64,000 bases of DNA from Mobilicoccus massiliensis (lineage in GTDB: Bacteria; Actinomycetota; Actinomycetes; Actinomycetales; Dermatophilaceae): NCBI RefSeq assembly GCF_000826525.2, contig NZ_LN651323.1:1-64000 (forward strand), written 5' to 3'. The notes beneath the pieces were generated by a model. It saw nothing but the letters and a program-made list of their open reading frames with translations, ran no database searches and had not been told where the DNA came from. This document shows, piece after piece, positions 37,857 to 46,255 of this stretch. The stretch's first letter is position 1, and every line of letters starts with the position of its first letter. Position numbers and translations under genes: made by a program.

Positions 37857-37902
37857 TCCCCCGCCGCCCAGACCGACCCCCGGAGACACCAGGAGAGCCG
37901 CC

Positions 37903-38772
37903 ATGGCCGTGAAGATCCTGCTCGACCCCTCGATGTATCACCCGCACCTGTCGGTGGCCGACGAACTGCGCAAGGCCAGCGACCTCGGCTACTCCTACCT
38001 GGAGCTCTCCCCACGAGCCGACTTCCACGAATGGCACCACTACCCGAAGGTCGACCGGGCCCTCCTCACCGAGACGAAGAAGGCGATGGCGGAGACGGGG
38101 GTGAAGATCTGGACCTTCAACCCCGTCTACAACTGGTCGGCGCCCGACGAGCAGGACCGTGAGCACGCCGTGCGGTGCTTCCGGCGTCTGTTGCAGATCG
38201 CGAGCGAACTCGAGGTGCCGATGATCGCCACCGAGTTCTCCGGCGACCCCAACCAGCCGCTGCGGAGCGAGGCGTCGTTCTACAAGTCGATCGAGGAACT
38301 GATCCCCGACTTCGAACGGCACGGCATCGAGTGCACCGTCGAGGCGCACCCCTACGACTTCGTCGAGGACAACGCCCGCGCGGTGCAGATCGTCCGTGGC
38401 GTCGACAAGGACTGGTTCAACTACGAGTTCTGCTGCCCGCACATGTTCCACCTCGGCCAGGGCAACCCCGATGCGCGGGCCATGCTCGAATACGCCGGCC
38501 CGCGCCTGCGGCACGTGCACATCGCCGACGTGTTCGATCACCTCGCCAACGTGGGCAACCGCTACATCGTCAACCCCCCGGGCGTCGACGCCCGCATCCA
38601 CCAGCACAACGAGATCGGCAACGGCGAGGTGCCGTGGGACACGGTCTTCGGCTACCTGCGCGAGACCGACTACGACGGACCCGTCTCGGTGTGCGTCTTC
38701 GGCTGGGAAGAGGACGCCGACGCGATCCACGTGCGCATGCGCGAACGCATCGAGGCCGAGCTGAACGCCTGA
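37903..38772 (+). CDS. iolH: IolH-like TIM-barrel protein
   Basis: 289 residues, preceded by AGGAGAG. LLDPSMYHPHLSVADELRKASDLGYSYLELSPRADF, CTVEAHPYDFVEDN, CCPHMFHLGQG and HVHIADVFDHLANVGNRYI match IolH, a TIM-barrel protein encoded in many inositol clusters. Its reaction is not settled; metal ligands (Glu, Asp or His, His, Glu) are in place. It ends the 34680-38772 operon, and a stem-loop follows. Confidence 0.83.
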   Translation: MAVKILLDPSMYHPHLSVADELRKASDLGYSYLELSPRADFHEWHHYPKVDRALLTETKKAMAETGVKIWTFNPVYNWSAPDEQDREHAVRCFRRLLQIASELEVPMIATEFSGDPNQPLRSEASFYKSIEELIPDFERHGIECTVEAHPYDFVEDNARAVQIVRGVDKDWFNYEFCCPHMFHLGQGNPDARAMLEYAGPRLRHVHIADVFDHLANVGNRYIVNPPGVDARIHQHNEIGNGEVPWDTVFGYLRETDYDGPVSVCVFGWEEDADAIHVRMRERIEAELNA

Positions 38773-38845
38773 GACGAGGTGCAGCAACACTTCGAGGACA
38801 CGCTGGAGAACGCCATCCTCGTCTCCCTCGCCATCCGAACGTTCA

Positions 38846-38881
38846 ACGACCCCCCGTTGGCCCACGCACCCGGGGGGTCGT
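38846..38881 (+). terminator. Terminator after iolH
   Basis: ACGACCCCCC (38846-38855) pairs with GGGGGGTCGT (38872-38881) around a 16-base loop. Confidence 0.7.
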
Positions 38882-38914
38882 GTCGTGTGCAGGTCGCCCA
38901 CGTCAGGACGAAAA

Positions 38915-38928
38915 AATGTTCGGACAAA
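38915..38928. promoter_or_regulatory. Predicted IolR operator 4
   Basis: AATGT-TCGG-ACAAA, upstream of the ABC importer operon. CTTGACC follows within a few bases. Confidence 0.6.
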
Positions 38929-39187
38929 ACCTTGACCCCCGGGCGGGAATCGGGCACTGTGATGCCACCCCCTCATGGGAGTGACCCGGACCACAGACCC
39001 GGCGCTCCGTTCGTGCGCCGGGCCCTCCCGGCGACATCCTGCCCAGGTCGAGGACGCAACCACCTCGCACCTGAGAAGCTCGACTCCAGTCGGTGCGGGC
39101 GAACCTCGTTCGACGCCGCCCTTCGTGATCGCCACCTCGGTGGCCCCGTCCTCGCCGGTCACGCGGCACCCTTGAAAGGCAGAACCC

Positions 39188-40183
39188 ATGAATCGTCGCT
39201 TCACACTCGCAGGCACGGCCGTCCTCGCCGCTTCGGCGCTCACGCTCACCGCGTGCTCGTCCTCCGGCGGCAAGCAGCAGGAGCAGAGCTCGAGCGGCGA
39301 CGCGGGCCAGGCCGACACCCCGTCGATGACCGTCGCGATGATCACGCACCAGGCCCCCGGAGACACGTTCTGGGACATCATCCGCAAGGGCGCGGAGGCG
39401 GCCGCGAAGAAGGACAACGTCCAGCTCGAGTACACGAACGACCCCGACGCGACGAAGCAGGCCCAGCTCGTCCAGGCCGCCATCGACAAGAAGGTCGACG
39501 GCATCGCGGTCACGAGCCCGAACACCGGCGCCCTCGGGCCCGTCATCAAGAAGGCGGTCGCAGCGGGCATCCCGGTGACGATGTTCAACACCGGCGGCCC
39601 CGAGGCCATGGGTCTCGGCGCCATCGGATACTTCGGCCAGACCGAGGCCGATGCCGGCCAGGCCGTGGGCAAGCGCGTCGCCGACGCCGGCGGCAAGAAC
39701 GTCATCTGCGTCATCCAGGAGCAGGGGCAGAGTCAGCTCGAGGCCCGCTGCGACGGCGTCGCGAAGGGCGCCGCCGGTGCCAAGGTCGAGCGGGTCTACG
39801 TCAACGGCCGCGACGACTCCAACGTCACGACGACGATCCAGGCCAAGCTCACCCAGGACAAGAGCATCGACTGGGTCGTCACCCTCGGCGCGCCGTTCGC
39901 GCTCGACGCGGTCAAGTCGATCGCCGGTGCCGGCAGCTCGGCCAAGCTCGGCACGTTCGACACGAACAAGGAGCTCGTCGACGCGGTCAAGCAGGGCAAG
40001 GTGCAGTGGGCGGTCGACCAGCAGCCCTACCTGCAGGGATACCTCGCCGTCGACGCGCTGTGGCTCTTCAAGACCAATGGCAACACGATCGGCGGTGGTC
40101 AGAACGTCGCCACCGGTCCGGCGTTCATCGACTCCGCGAACATCGACAAGGTCGCGCAGTTCGCGGCGAACGGCACCCGGTGA
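39188..40183 (+). CDS. ABC importer sugar/inositol-binding lipoprotein
   Basis: 331 residues. The signal peptide ends in the lipobox LTAC with lipidated C23. The mature part is a ribose-type (Peripla_BP_4) binding protein: VAMITHQAPGDTFWDIIRKG, IDKKVDGIAVTSPN, VTMFNTGG, and WAVDQQPYLQGYLAV at the end. It delivers a sugar or cyclitol to the permease encoded five bases downstream. The inositol setting and the upstream operator suggest an inositol or inositol-glycoside ligand. Confidence 0.88.
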   Translation: MNRRFTLAGTAVLAASALTLTACSSSGGKQQEQSSSGDAGQADTPSMTVAMITHQAPGDTFWDIIRKGAEAAAKKDNVQLEYTNDPDATKQAQLVQAAIDKKVDGIAVTSPNTGALGPVIKKAVAAGIPVTMFNTGGPEAMGLGAIGYFGQTEADAGQAVGKRVADAGGKNVICVIQEQGQSQLEARCDGVAKGAAGAKVERVYVNGRDDSNVTTTIQAKLTQDKSIDWVVTLGAPFALDAVKSIAGAGSSAKLGTFDTNKELVDAVKQGKVQWAVDQQPYLQGYLAVDALWLFKTNGNTIGGGQNVATGPAFIDSANIDKVAQFAANGTR

Positions 40184-40187
40184 TCGC

Positions 40188-41360
40188 ATGAGCACGACCG
40201 CCACACCCCCGACCGGGCCCCGGGAGCCCGCACGTGCAGGCGGCTCCACCGCCGCGCATGCGAGACAGGTGCGTCCGGAAGCCACCGTCGAGCCGCCCGC
40301 CGCGGGCTCGCAGACGTCCGAGACGACCCTGAACGAGACCGCCCCCACCGACGACCGCGTCCAGAACCGGTCCCTGGTGCAGCTCATGCTCGCCATGCCG
40401 GCCGTCGGTGCCCTCATCGGCGCCGTCGTCCTCGCCACGCTGTTCTTCGCGGTGGCGCCGGCGTTCCGCAACGTCGAGAACATCGGCACGATCCTCTACG
40501 CCGCTGCCACGATCGGCATCGTCGCGATCTTCGTGGCCCTGCTCATGGTGGGCGGCGAGTTCGACCTGTCCACCGGCGTCGTCGTCACGTTCGCCGGGCT
40601 GTCGGCGGCACACCTTTCGTGGAACTTCGGCCTCAACGTGTGGGTGGGCGTGCTGCTCTCGCTCGTGCTCTGCCTCGCCGTCGGCGCCTTCAACGGCTGG
40701 CTGCTGCAGGTGACGGGCCTGCCCAGCTTTCTCGTCACGCTCGGCACGTTCTTCGTGCTCCAGGGCGTCAACCTCGCCGTCACCCGCATCGTCACCGGCG
40801 GCGTCTCCTCGAACACGATCAGCGACATGGACGGCTGGAACAGCGCCCAGGCGGTGTTCGCCTCGAGCTTCACCATCGGCAGGGTGCAGATCCAGATCGT
40901 CGTCGTCTACTGGATCCTGCTCACCCTCCTGCTCTCCTACCTGCTGTTCCACACCCGGGTCGGCAACTGGATCCTCGCGACCGGCGGCGACGCCGCAGCG
41001 GCCCGCGCCGTCGGCGTTCCCGTCACGGCCACGAAGATCGGACTGTTCATGGGCACCGGGTTCGGAGCCTGGCTCGTGGGCATGCACCTGCTCTTCAACT
41101 TCAACAACATCCAGTCCGGACAGGGCGTCGGCAACGAGTTCATCTACATCATCGCGGCCGTCATCGGCGGATGCCTCCTCACCGGTGGTTACGGCTCCGT
41201 CGTCGGTGCCTCGATCGGCGCGCTCATCTACGGCATGACCAACCTCGGCATCAGCTACGCCGGCTGGGACGTCGACTGGCTCAAGACCTTCCTCGGCGTC
41301 ATGCTCCTCGGCGCCACGCTCGTCAACATGTACGTGAAGAAGAAGGCGGACGCGCGATGA
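40188..41360 (+). CDS. ABC importer permease, CUT2 (RbsC-like)
   Basis: 390 residues from ATG 40188. About 65 polar N-terminal residues come before eight to ten membrane helices. The RbsC-type core includes IVAIFVALLMVGGEFDLSTG, GLPSFLVTLGTFFVLQG, GNWILATGGDAAAARAVGVP, which contacts the ATPase, and IIAAVIGGCLLTGGYGSVVGA. It forms the membrane channel for the importer. Its stop overlaps the start of the ATPase gene (ATGA). Confidence 0.9.
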   Translation: MSTTATPPTGPREPARAGGSTAAHARQVRPEATVEPPAAGSQTSETTLNETAPTDDRVQNRSLVQLMLAMPAVGALIGAVVLATLFFAVAPAFRNVENIGTILYAAATIGIVAIFVALLMVGGEFDLSTGVVVTFAGLSAAHLSWNFGLNVWVGVLLSLVLCLAVGAFNGWLLQVTGLPSFLVTLGTFFVLQGVNLAVTRIVTGGVSSNTISDMDGWNSAQAVFASSFTIGRVQIQIVVVYWILLTLLLSYLLFHTRVGNWILATGGDAAAARAVGVPVTATKIGLFMGTGFGAWLVGMHLLFNFNNIQSGQGVGNEFIYIIAAVIGGCLLTGGYGSVVGASIGALIYGMTNLGISYAGWDVDWLKTFLGVMLLGATLVNMYVKKKADAR

Positions 41361-42250
41361 CCCCCGTGAAGACGGACACCGTTCCCACCCACGTCGGCGG
41401 CCCCACCACGAGCATCCTGCAGATGCGGGACTGCGGAAAGAGCTACGGCAACGTCTCGGCGCTGCGCGGCGTCTCCCTCGACGTGCGCCAGGGTGAGGTC
41501 ACGTGCGTGCTCGGCGACAACGGTGCGGGCAAGTCCACCCTCATCAAGATCATGGCCGGGCTGCACGACTACAACGCCGGCGAGATGCACGTGAACGGCG
41601 AACTGCGGCACTTCTCCTCGCCGCGAGAGTCGCTCGCGAGCGGCATCGCGACCGTCTACCAGGACCTCGCGCTCGCCCCGCTCATGAGCGTGTGGCGCAA
41701 CTTCTTCCTCGGCAACGAGATGACGCGCGGACTCGGGGCCCTCGACACCAAGCGGATGAAGGCGATCTGCGGCGAGGAGCTCACGAAGATGGGGATCGTC
41801 ATCCCCGACCTCGACCGGCCCATCGGCGCGCTCTCCGGCGGCCAGAAGCAGTGCATCGCGATCGCCCGGGCCATCTACTTCGGCGCGAAGGTCATCATCC
41901 TCGACGAGCCGACCGCCGCACTCGGCGTCAAGCAGTCGGGTGTCGTGCTCAAGTACATCGTCAAGGCCCGCGACGCCGGGCTCGGGGTCGTGTTCATCAC
42001 CCACAACCCCCACCACGCCTACCTCGTGGGCAATCACTTCGTCATCCTCAAGCTCGGCCGGGTGGTTCTCGACGCCCACCGCGACGAGATCTCCCTCGAC
42101 GACCTCACGGCCGAGATGGCGGGCGGCAAGGAGCTCGCCGACCTCAGCCACGAACTGCGTGGCGTCGACGCGAGCAAGGTCGTCGAACCCAGCACCGTCG
42201 CGCGTGGCGGCGTGGAGCCGCCGACCGGACCCCTCCCGCGCGTGACCTGA
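41357..42250 (+). CDS. ABC importer ATPase, single-domain CUT2 type
   Basis: 297 residues. Walker A is GDNGAGKST (53-61), the signature is LSGGQKQ and Walker B is VIILDEPTAALG. One ABC domain is present, while the common RbsA/MglA form has two in about 500 residues; single-domain forms such as FrcA are known and would act as homodimers. It powers import with the permease just upstream. The C-terminal 40 residues after VVLDAHRDEISLDDLTAEM are not conserved. Confidence 0.9.
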   Translation: MTPVKTDTVPTHVGGPTTSILQMRDCGKSYGNVSALRGVSLDVRQGEVTCVLGDNGAGKSTLIKIMAGLHDYNAGEMHVNGELRHFSSPRESLASGIATVYQDLALAPLMSVWRNFFLGNEMTRGLGALDTKRMKAICGEELTKMGIVIPDLDRPIGALSGGQKQCIAIARAIYFGAKVIILDEPTAALGVKQSGVVLKYIVKARDAGLGVVFITHNPHHAYLVGNHFVILKLGRVVLDAHRDEISLDDLTAEMAGGKELADLSHELRGVDASKVVEPSTVARGGVEPPTGPLPRVT

Positions 42251-42373
42251 CACGGCGCGAGCCGCAACGGACGGGGTCGTACCCGCATCGGGGCGACCCC
42301 GTCCGCATGCCGGAGAACCGGGGGATCGTCGCCGGAAGGGCACGAATCCCTACTGCGAGAAGAGAGGTCTTCC

Positions 42374-43426
42374 ATGCAGGAGAACGCACGGCCGGTGAGG
42401 TGGGGCATGCTCTCCACCGCCGGCATCGGACGCGTGGTCGCGGCGGCGATCGCCGGATCCACGACCGCACGACTCGTCGCCGTCGGAGGTCGCGACGGGC
42501 AGCGAGCGGCCGCTTACGCCGCCGAGCTGGGCATCGAACGCAGTCACGGCAGCTACGACGCGCTGCTCGACGATCCCGAGGTCGAGGCCGTCTACGTCCC
42601 CCTGCCCATCTCGATGCACCGTGACTGGACGGTGCGAGCGCTCGAGGCCGGCAAACACGTCCTGTGCGAGAAGCCGCTCGTCACGAACCCCGGCGACGCG
42701 GCGGCGTGTTTCGACGCGGCCGAGCGCACCGGCGCCGTCCTCCTCGAGGGACTCATGTGGCGTCGGCACCCGCAGACCGCGCTCGCACGGCGTCTCCTCG
42801 CCGACGGCGTGATCGGCGAGCTCGCCCACATCCGTGCCGCACTCACCGTCGATGTGCCACCGGGGGACATCCGTCGGACCGGGACGCTCGGCGGTGGCGC
42901 GTCGCTCGACCTCGGCTGCTACTGCGTGAGCGCAGTACGCCTGTTCGGCGGCCGGCCTCGGCACGTCGCCGCCACCCGCGTCGTCGACACCGCCGACGGT
43001 GCCGACGGCGGTGACCTGCGCACGAGCGCCCTGTTGGAGCTGCCGGGCGGTGCGAGCGCCCAGTTCGACGTCGCCCTCGACCACCCCCGGCGCGACGAGC
43101 TCGAGCTCATCGGCACCGGGGGCACGATCCTCGTCCCCGACCCGTGGCTCTGCCGCGCGGGCCGGATCGTCGTCGTCGAGAAAGGGAACGAGGCGAACCC
43201 ACAGGCGTTCGAGGCCGACCCCGACGGCGTCTTCGACCTCTCTCCCGACGCCGAGAACGACGACGCCTACCGCCTCGAGATGGAGCACGCCTCCCGCGTG
43301 ATCCGCGGCGAGGACACCGATCCCTTCGGACGCGCCGACGCGATCGAGCAGGCCGCCGTGTTGGAGGCCGTGCGCACCGCATCGGCGACCGGTGAATGGG
43401 TCACGATGGAGGAGGTCGCGTCATGA
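42374..43426 (+). CDS. Gfo/Idh/MocA dehydrogenase, xylose/dihydrodiol-dehydrogenase-like
   Basis: 350 residues. WGMLSTAGIGRVVAAAI replaces the usual G-x-G-x-x-G loop, VLCEKPLVTNPGDA has the catalytic Lys, and FLEG-like VLLEGLMWRRHPQ and LDLGCYCVSAVRLF follow. This pattern fits the NADP-dependent D-xylose and trans-dihydrodiol dehydrogenase branch. It may oxidise a sugar released from a glycoside. It begins about 120 bases after the ATPase gene and overlaps the next dehydrogenase by four bases. Confidence 0.8.
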   Translation: MQENARPVRWGMLSTAGIGRVVAAAIAGSTTARLVAVGGRDGQRAAAYAAELGIERSHGSYDALLDDPEVEAVYVPLPISMHRDWTVRALEAGKHVLCEKPLVTNPGDAAACFDAAERTGAVLLEGLMWRRHPQTALARRLLADGVIGELAHIRAALTVDVPPGDIRRTGTLGGGASLDLGCYCVSAVRLFGGRPRHVAATRVVDTADGADGGDLRTSALLELPGGASAQFDVALDHPRRDELELIGTGGTILVPDPWLCRAGRIVVVEKGNEANPQAFEADPDGVFDLSPDAENDDAYRLEMEHASRVIRGEDTDPFGRADAIEQAAVLEAVRTASATGEWVTMEEVAS

Positions 43427-44583
43427 GCCGCATCCGCGTCGCCGTCGTCGGCTGCGGCAACGTCGCCGTCAACTTCCACGTCCCCGCCTACCGGGCGCTG
43501 CCGGAGACCTACGAGATCGTCGGACTCGCCGATCCCACCCCCGAACGTCTGGAGATCGGCCGCGAGGCCGCCGGGCTGCGCCCCGAGCAGGTGCACACCG
43601 ACGTCGCCGACCTGCTCGCGCGCGACGACGTCGATGTGATCGACGTGTGCACACCGCAACACCTGCACCGCGACCTGGTGCTCGCGGCGGCCGTCACCGG
43701 CAAGCACGTCCTCGTCGAGAAGCCCATCGCCGCGGTCCCCGCCGACGCGGCCGAGATGGTGCGAGCCGCCCGCCGCGCCGGTGTCGTGCTCGCGGTCATG
43801 CACAACTACCTCTTCTTTCCCGAGGTCGTGGCGCTTCGCGCGCTCATCGACTCCGGCGAGATCGGTGAGGTGCGCACGGTCACCGTCGACATGCAGGGCG
43901 TCGTCGACTCCCCGGGTGCCGCCGGTTACCGGCCCGAGTGGCGCAAGGATCCGGCCGCTTCGGGCGGCGGGGTGCTCATGGACATGCTCCACGGGGTCTA
44001 CCTCGCCGAACACCTCCTCGGTGCGCCGATCGACGCCGTCGACGCGTGGGTCGACGCCGCCGAGGGCGACGCGGTGGAGAGCCTCGCCCTGTGCCGGGTC
44101 CACGCCGGTCGCCGGGTCGGCATGGTCAACGTGGGCTGGGGCCTCGGCCAGGGTGGCGTCGCCGTCAACGCCTCCCAGGGGCGGGCGGTCGCGCACTACC
44201 GCGAGGACGGCACGATGCCGTGGGCGCCGTTCGAACGCCTCACCGTGACCACCGAGACCGGCACCCGCACCGTCGACCTGCCTGCCGGGCAGGAGCTCGG
44301 GCCGCTCATCGCCGACGCGATGCGCGACACGGTCGCCGACGTGGCGGCCGCGATCTCGGGCGACGGGTCACCGGTCGCGGACGGAGCGGCGGCCGACCGC
44401 ATTCTTCAGGCCACCGTCGCCGCCTACGCTTCGGCCGCCACCGGCCGGGTCGTCACGCTGCCGCTGCCGGTCGACGGCGCCCTGCACCGCCGGGGAGTCG
44501 TGGGGCTCGCCGACAGCGACGTCCCGACCGACTCGGCCCTGCGCACCCTCGGCCTCTACGGACTGACCCGGAAGGACGCCTGA
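43423..44583 (+). CDS. Gfo/Idh/MocA-family dehydrogenase
   Basis: 386 residues, overlapping the previous gene (ATGA). VAVVGCGNVAVNFHVPAYRAL binds NAD(P). VLVEKPIAAVPADA has the catalytic Lys, and GGGVLMDMLHGVYLAEHLL carries the catalytic Asp and His equivalents. The C-terminal domain is longer than in classical IolG. The substrate is not identifiable. The next gene, a TIM-barrel isomerase, starts one base after its stop, so product and partner are probably linked. Confidence 0.78.
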   Translation: MSRIRVAVVGCGNVAVNFHVPAYRALPETYEIVGLADPTPERLEIGREAAGLRPEQVHTDVADLLARDDVDVIDVCTPQHLHRDLVLAAAVTGKHVLVEKPIAAVPADAAEMVRAARRAGVVLAVMHNYLFFPEVVALRALIDSGEIGEVRTVTVDMQGVVDSPGAAGYRPEWRKDPAASGGGVLMDMLHGVYLAEHLLGAPIDAVDAWVDAAEGDAVESLALCRVHAGRRVGMVNVGWGLGQGGVAVNASQGRAVAHYREDGTMPWAPFERLTVTTETGTRTVDLPAGQELGPLIADAMRDTVADVAAAISGDGSPVADGAAADRILQATVAAYASAATGRVVTLPLPVDGALHRRGVVGLADSDVPTDSALRTLGLYGLTRKDA

Positions 44584-44584
44584 C

Positions 44585-45517
44585 ATGCAGATCGGACTGC
44601 TCACCGACAGCCTGTCGGAGTACTCCCGCACCGACGCCCTCGACCTCGCCGCCGACCTGGGGGTCGAGACCGTCGAGATCGGCATCGGCGGCGACGCGGG
44701 CGGCTGGTCCGGCGCGCCGCACACCGACCTGGCCGCGCTGCTCGACGACGCCTCGGCCCGCGACGCGTTGCGCCGCGATGTGGCCGGCCGCGGGCTCCGG
44801 CTGGAGGCGTTCAACGCCTCCGGCAACCCGCTGCACCCCGTCGAGGGCGAGCGCGACGACCACGTCCTGCGCTCGGGAATCCGCCTCGCGCAGGAGTTCG
44901 AGGTCGGCACGGTCGTCGCGATGTCGGGTCTGCCCGCGGCCCCGGGCGACTCGTTCCCGGCGTGGATCACCACGGTGTGGCCGCCGGAGAACGGCCGACT
45001 GCTCGCCCATCAATGGGAACGGGCCGTGGAGTACTGGGGATCGGTGGCCGACGAAGCGGCCGCGCGTGGCGTGCGCATCGCGATCGAGATGCACGCCAAC
45101 CAGCTCGTCTACAACGTGCCCTCGCTCCTGCGGCTGCGCGAGGCCGTCGGTGACGTCGTGGGGGCCAACCTCGACCCGAGCCACTTGTGGTGGATGGGTG
45201 CCGACCCCTGCGCCGCGGCACGGGCGCTCACGGGCGCGATCCACCACGTCCACGCCAAGGACACGAGGATCGAGGAGCGGGCGGCGGTCACGTCGCGCCT
45301 GGAGACGACCCCGAACGAGCAGTTCACCGAGCGGGCCTGGAACTACGTGGCCGTCGGTGCCGCTCACGGGGTGAGCGACTGGGCGGAGCTGCTCACGGCA
45401 CTGAGGGAGGCGGGCTACGACGGACCGTTGTCGATCGAGAACGAGGACTACTCACTCGGGCAACGAGAGTCCGTCGCGCTCGCGGTCGAGACGCTGCGCG
45501 GCGCACTGAACAGGTAG
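44585..45517 (+). CDS. TIM-barrel sugar isomerase/epimerase-like protein, paralog of the 31527 gene
   Basis: 310 residues. AFNASGNPLHPV, VAMSGLPAAPGD, VRIAIEMHANQLVYN, VGANLDPSHLWWMG, HHVHAKDTRI and LSIENEDYS line up with the same motifs in the gene at 31527, including the Glu-His-Asp-His-Glu metal set. It is the third gene of the 42374-45517 unit and sits one base after the dehydrogenase. It is likely an isomerase, epimerase or lyase acting on a keto-sugar or keto-inositol. Confidence 0.76.
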   Translation: MQIGLLTDSLSEYSRTDALDLAADLGVETVEIGIGGDAGGWSGAPHTDLAALLDDASARDALRRDVAGRGLRLEAFNASGNPLHPVEGERDDHVLRSGIRLAQEFEVGTVVAMSGLPAAPGDSFPAWITTVWPPENGRLLAHQWERAVEYWGSVADEAAARGVRIAIEMHANQLVYNVPSLLRLREAVGDVVGANLDPSHLWWMGADPCAAARALTGAIHHVHAKDTRIEERAAVTSRLETTPNEQFTERAWNYVAVGAAHGVSDWAELLTALREAGYDGPLSIENEDYSLGQRESVALAVETLRGALNR

Positions 45518-45586
45518 AGCTGCTGACCGGCCTGGCCACCGCCTCGTTACTGCCCCACGTCGACGCGTCCGATCCCGAAGACGCGA

Positions 45587-45619
45587 GAAGGCCCCTGCCG
45601 GGCTTCAGCAGGGGCCTTC
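45587..45619. terminator. Terminator between the TIM-barrel gene and the small membrane gene
   Basis: GAAGGCCCCTGC (45587-45598) pairs with GCAGGGGCCTTC (45608-45619) around a 9-base loop. The flanking genes are convergent. Confidence 0.78.
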
Positions 45620-45668
45620 GAGATCGGCGTCGCGGCTCTCCATTGAGCTGCCTCCTCGGGGGGTCGGC

Positions 45669-45890
45669 TCAGACGAGAGCCTCGGGCTCCGGTCGGTAGA
45701 GGGAGGCAGCGATGGCCGCCACGATGACGGCACCCGCGCCCGCCAGCGGAGCGGCACTGTGGACGGTCATCGCCATCACGACGCACAGGAGCGTGAAGAG
45801 GGCGACGACGATCGCCAGGGTCGCGGTGGCGCGGCTCAGCACGGGGCGACGGGTGTCGACGGTGGGCGGAAGAGTGGTCAGCAGGCTCAT
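45669..45890 (-). CDS. Small two-helix membrane protein, probable regulon member
   Basis: 73 residues from ATG 45890 with GAGGAGA upstream. A polar N-terminus (MSLLTTLPPTVDTRRPVL) is followed by two membrane helices (ATATLAIVVALFTLLCVVMAM and LAGAGAVIVAAIAASLY). No family recognised. IolR operator 5 lies 94 bases upstream, and the inositol MFS gene is divergent from it. It may modify a transporter or be a small structural membrane protein; only context supports this. Confidence 0.65.
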   Translation of the reverse strand: MSLLTTLPPTVDTRRPVLSRATATLAIVVALFTLLCVVMAMTVHSAAPLAGAGAVIVAAIAASLYRPEPEALV

Positions 45891-45983
45891 GGTTCTCCTC
45901 TCGTGGCGCGCGGAGGGCGAACCGGACGACCGCTCCCCGCACGGCCGTCGTGCACATGAAAGGGCTGCTGCTGTGGCAATCCC

Positions 45984-45997
45984 TTTGTTCTGACAAA
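45984..45997. promoter_or_regulatory. Predicted IolR operator 5
   Basis: TTTGT-TCTG-ACAAA, a perfect inverted repeat of the arms, 94 bases upstream of the small membrane gene. Confidence 0.7.
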
Positions 45998-46167
45998 CTG
46001 ATTCTAGCACAGGTGACGCGTCAACCACAACGCCGGTGACCGATCGGACCCGCATGCGTCCGTCCGTCTTCGATCGGTGGAGTGACCTGGGTGTTTCTGC
46101 GTCGTCGTGCCCGCCGCCGTCGGGGCGTCGGCATAGGACCGGTCGACATCACACCTCGCGCACGACA

Positions 46168-46181
46168 TTTGTTCTGACAAT
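46168..46181. promoter_or_regulatory. Predicted IolR operator 6
   Basis: TTTGT-TCTG-ACAAT, identical to operator 5 except at the last base, 75 bases upstream of the MFS importer. Confidence 0.7.
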
Positions 46182-46255
46182 CTGTTGACTGTCCCTGGGG
46201 GGAGAGGTTGACTGTGCTCGTATTCCCTTTCTTCTCCCGTGCAAAGGAGCACACC

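Larger units (their letters stand above)
38773..39187. other. 415-bp intergenic region with terminator and operator
   Basis: It holds the iolH terminator (38846-38881) and IolR operator 4 (38915-38928). A TTGACC promoter-like element follows at about 38932, and then about 250 bp of leader before the binding-protein gene. No coding sequence was recognised in it. Confidence 0.55.
45891..46255. other. 365-bp divergent control region with two operators
   Basis: It holds IolR operators 5 and 6, 184 bp apart between start points, serving the small membrane gene and the MFS importer. Two TTGACT elements (about 46185 and 46208) precede the MFS start. No coding sequence was recognised. Confidence 0.6.
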
